5,993 nt of DNA from Candidatus Altarchaeales archaeon WOR_SM1_86-2 (GTDB taxonomy: Archaea; Altiarchaeota; Altiarchaeia; IMC4; MCBC01): assembly GCA_001723855.1 (NCBI GenBank), contig MCBC01000008.1, positions 1-5,993 on the forward strand. The letters are read 5' to 3'. The notes below the pieces were generated by a model that did not search any database, had not been told where the DNA came from, and saw nothing but the letters and a program-made list of their open reading frames with translations. A program made the translations under genes and the position numbers. Below, one piece after another: positions 4,842 to 5,993 of the stretch. How positions within the stretch are numbered: the first letter of the stretch is position 1; each line of letters begins with the position of its first letter.

Positions 4842-5993
4842 TTATGTCACAATTTTCTCAAGACAATTTTTCCCGGGAGCATTTTTATCTTTCTCAATTG
4901 CATTTTTAATTTCCAATGCAACCCTCTCGCCGACACTCATCGTGTCCTTATACAGGTATCCTGAATAAGGCGTGAATTTCGTTCCCGGTGAGCCCTGCAC
5001 GCGCATGCTTATGTCAAAACAAACAAACCTCTCCTTTGGAGGTCCGGGGGTTAAAGCACACTGTAAAGCGAATGGTCCGATAATTCCCGGGTCATATTCC
5101 TGTTTCGCAATTTTTACAAATTTCTCGCCCAATTCAAAGACCTGCTCAAGAAGTGATTCCTTGATTGTGCAGGCGATGTGTCCTGCTTCAATTGCCTGGA
5201 TTCCTTTGTATTCCAGCAATTCTTTTTGCTGGGGTGCGGGAAGCCGCAAAATGCCATCAAGATTGGTCTGCCTCCGGGTGTCTGTTCCAAGCAGTTCAAG
5301 TTCGTCATTTACGGGAGAATAGAAAAAATTTAAATTAAATTGGGCGCCGTCAATGAATTCTTCAATTACTGCTTCTTTTAATGCTTCTTTGGTTATTTTC
5401 CCCTCTTTTATCATTTCTCTTGATTTATCTTTATATTCAGCATAAGATGATGCAAAAAAGAATGCCCTCTCGTAAGTTCTTTCTGCTTCAGCAACTTTAA
5501 CAATAACCAACCTATCAATAGGTTCAGTTTCAAATTGCCAGTTCTGGTATGGATCCCTATGAATAAGGTCATAAGTTTTCGGGTAAGGAATCCCCCCCTT
5601 CTCCATCAAATCATACTGGTTGTTTTCAACATATCTTTCCTCTGCCCTCAGCATACTTCTTGATCCAAATAACGGAACCTTAAATTCATTTTCAATTTTT
5701 TCAAACCCGACATATACCTCAAACGACCTGTGCGGGAGAAAAATCGTGTTTTTATTTTGCATCTCTTCAATAATTTCGGGATTCGTGATTTCAGAGAATT
5801 TATTTAAAATTATTGTTTCATCAACAACGCCCTTTCCCTCTCTTGACTTAAAGTATTTATCGTAGGTTTTCTCCCTTCCCTTCTGGCAGACGACAAGCGT
5901 TTTAAAGCCGTGCTTTTTTGCCCCGCTGCAAATGTCAAGCGCGGAATGGGAGCCTAAAATTCCTATTGTTATGTTGCTTTTGTCGTATTTTTC
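4842..5993 (-). CDS. purP: PurP-family ATP-grasp ligase (FAICAR synthetase or paralogue), N-terminus outside window
   Basis: The frame is open from the right edge to TAA 4842-4844, giving 383 visible residues, near or slightly above full family length; the ATG at 5762 is internal. PurP makes FAICAR from AICAR, formate and ATP in archaeal purine synthesis. Visible features, numbered from the edge: IGILGSHSALDI (10-21) and LVVCQKGR, the N-terminal substrate-binding part; LPHRSFEVYVGF (86-97); VPLFGSRSMLRAEE; VIVKV (163-167) of the ATP-grasp fold; IEEFIDGAQFNLNFFYSP (210-227); ELLGTDTRRQTN (233-244); IIGPFALQ; and FDISMRVQGSPG (326-337). In canonical PurP the strand VIVKF is followed by a Gly-rich loop (GARGGRGYF); here it is AEAERTYERAFFFA, without any glycine. 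That resembles the second PurP group seen in archaea with two copies, so FAICAR synthesis is not certain. It converges on the aminotransferase. Confidence 0.85.
   Translation of the reverse strand, partial: EKYDKSNITIGILGSHSALDICSGAKKHGFKTLVVCQKGREKTYDKYFKSREGKGVVDETIILNKFSEITNPEIIEEMQNKNTIFLPHRSFEVYVGFEKIENEFKVPLFGSRSMLRAEERYVENNQYDLMEKGGIPYPKTYDLIHRDPYQNWQFETEPIDRLVIVKVAEAERTYERAFFFASSYAEYKDKSREMIKEGKITKEALKEAVIEEFIDGAQFNLNFFYSPVNDELELLGTDTRRQTNLDGILRLPAPQQKELLEYKGIQAIEAGHIACTIKESLLEQVFELGEKFVKIAKQEYDPGIIGPFALQCALTPGPPKERFVCFDISMRVQGSPGTKFTPYSGYLYKDTMSVGERVALEIKNAIEKDKNAPGKNCLEKIVT

Noticed and set aside
4972..5322. 116-residue plus-strand frame and a minus-strand alternative frame at 5114-5308
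   Set aside because: Both are shadows of the PurP-family gene, whose frame carries clear conserved motifs.

Overview
The window reads as part of an AT-rich archaeal chromosome, from a euryarchaeote- or Altiarchaeota-like organism; the exact lineage cannot be fixed from this sequence. The reasons are a PurP-family ATP-grasp protein (an archaeal purine enzyme family), an archaeal-type AlaRS C-terminus, and TATA boxes 22-28 nt upstream of start codons with no Shine-Dalgarno sequence, which is the pattern of leaderless archaeal transcripts.

Left part (1-1766, plus strand): the 3' end of alaS enters from the left edge. It is followed by a gap of about 330 bp. That gap is not empty: on the minus strand it holds a frameshifted remnant (396-594) of a protein I do not recognise. 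Next come a two-gene membrane-protein unit (707-955, a small two-helix protein; 957-1364, a DUF2085 protein) and a separately promoted membrane/coiled-coil protein (1398-1766).

Middle (1775-3073, minus strand): one intact 432-residue protein whose last ~125 residues form an AlbA_2 (Schlafen-type) domain. The ~295 residues in front of it are unrecognised.

Right part (3127-5993): an Lrp/AsnC regulator (minus) and a class I aminotransferase (plus) diverge from a shared 84-bp promoter region. Both are broken. The regulator has lost about 22-24 codons across its HTH/linker plus the frame. The aminotransferase carries a frameshift explicable as loss of one GGAG unit, and also a nearly perfect in-frame 48-bp tandem duplication near its C-terminus. 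A PurP-family gene converges on the aminotransferase, 4 bp away, and runs off the right edge. Its phosphate-binding loop lacks the usual glycine-rich sequence, which suggests a paralogue rather than canonical FAICAR synthetase.

No tRNA, rRNA, CRISPR array or complete mobile element was found. The most unusual items are the paired lesions in the regulator/aminotransferase locus, the remnant gene at 396-594, the unusual AlbA_2 architecture and the altered PurP loop. I see no convincing evidence of a complete new system.
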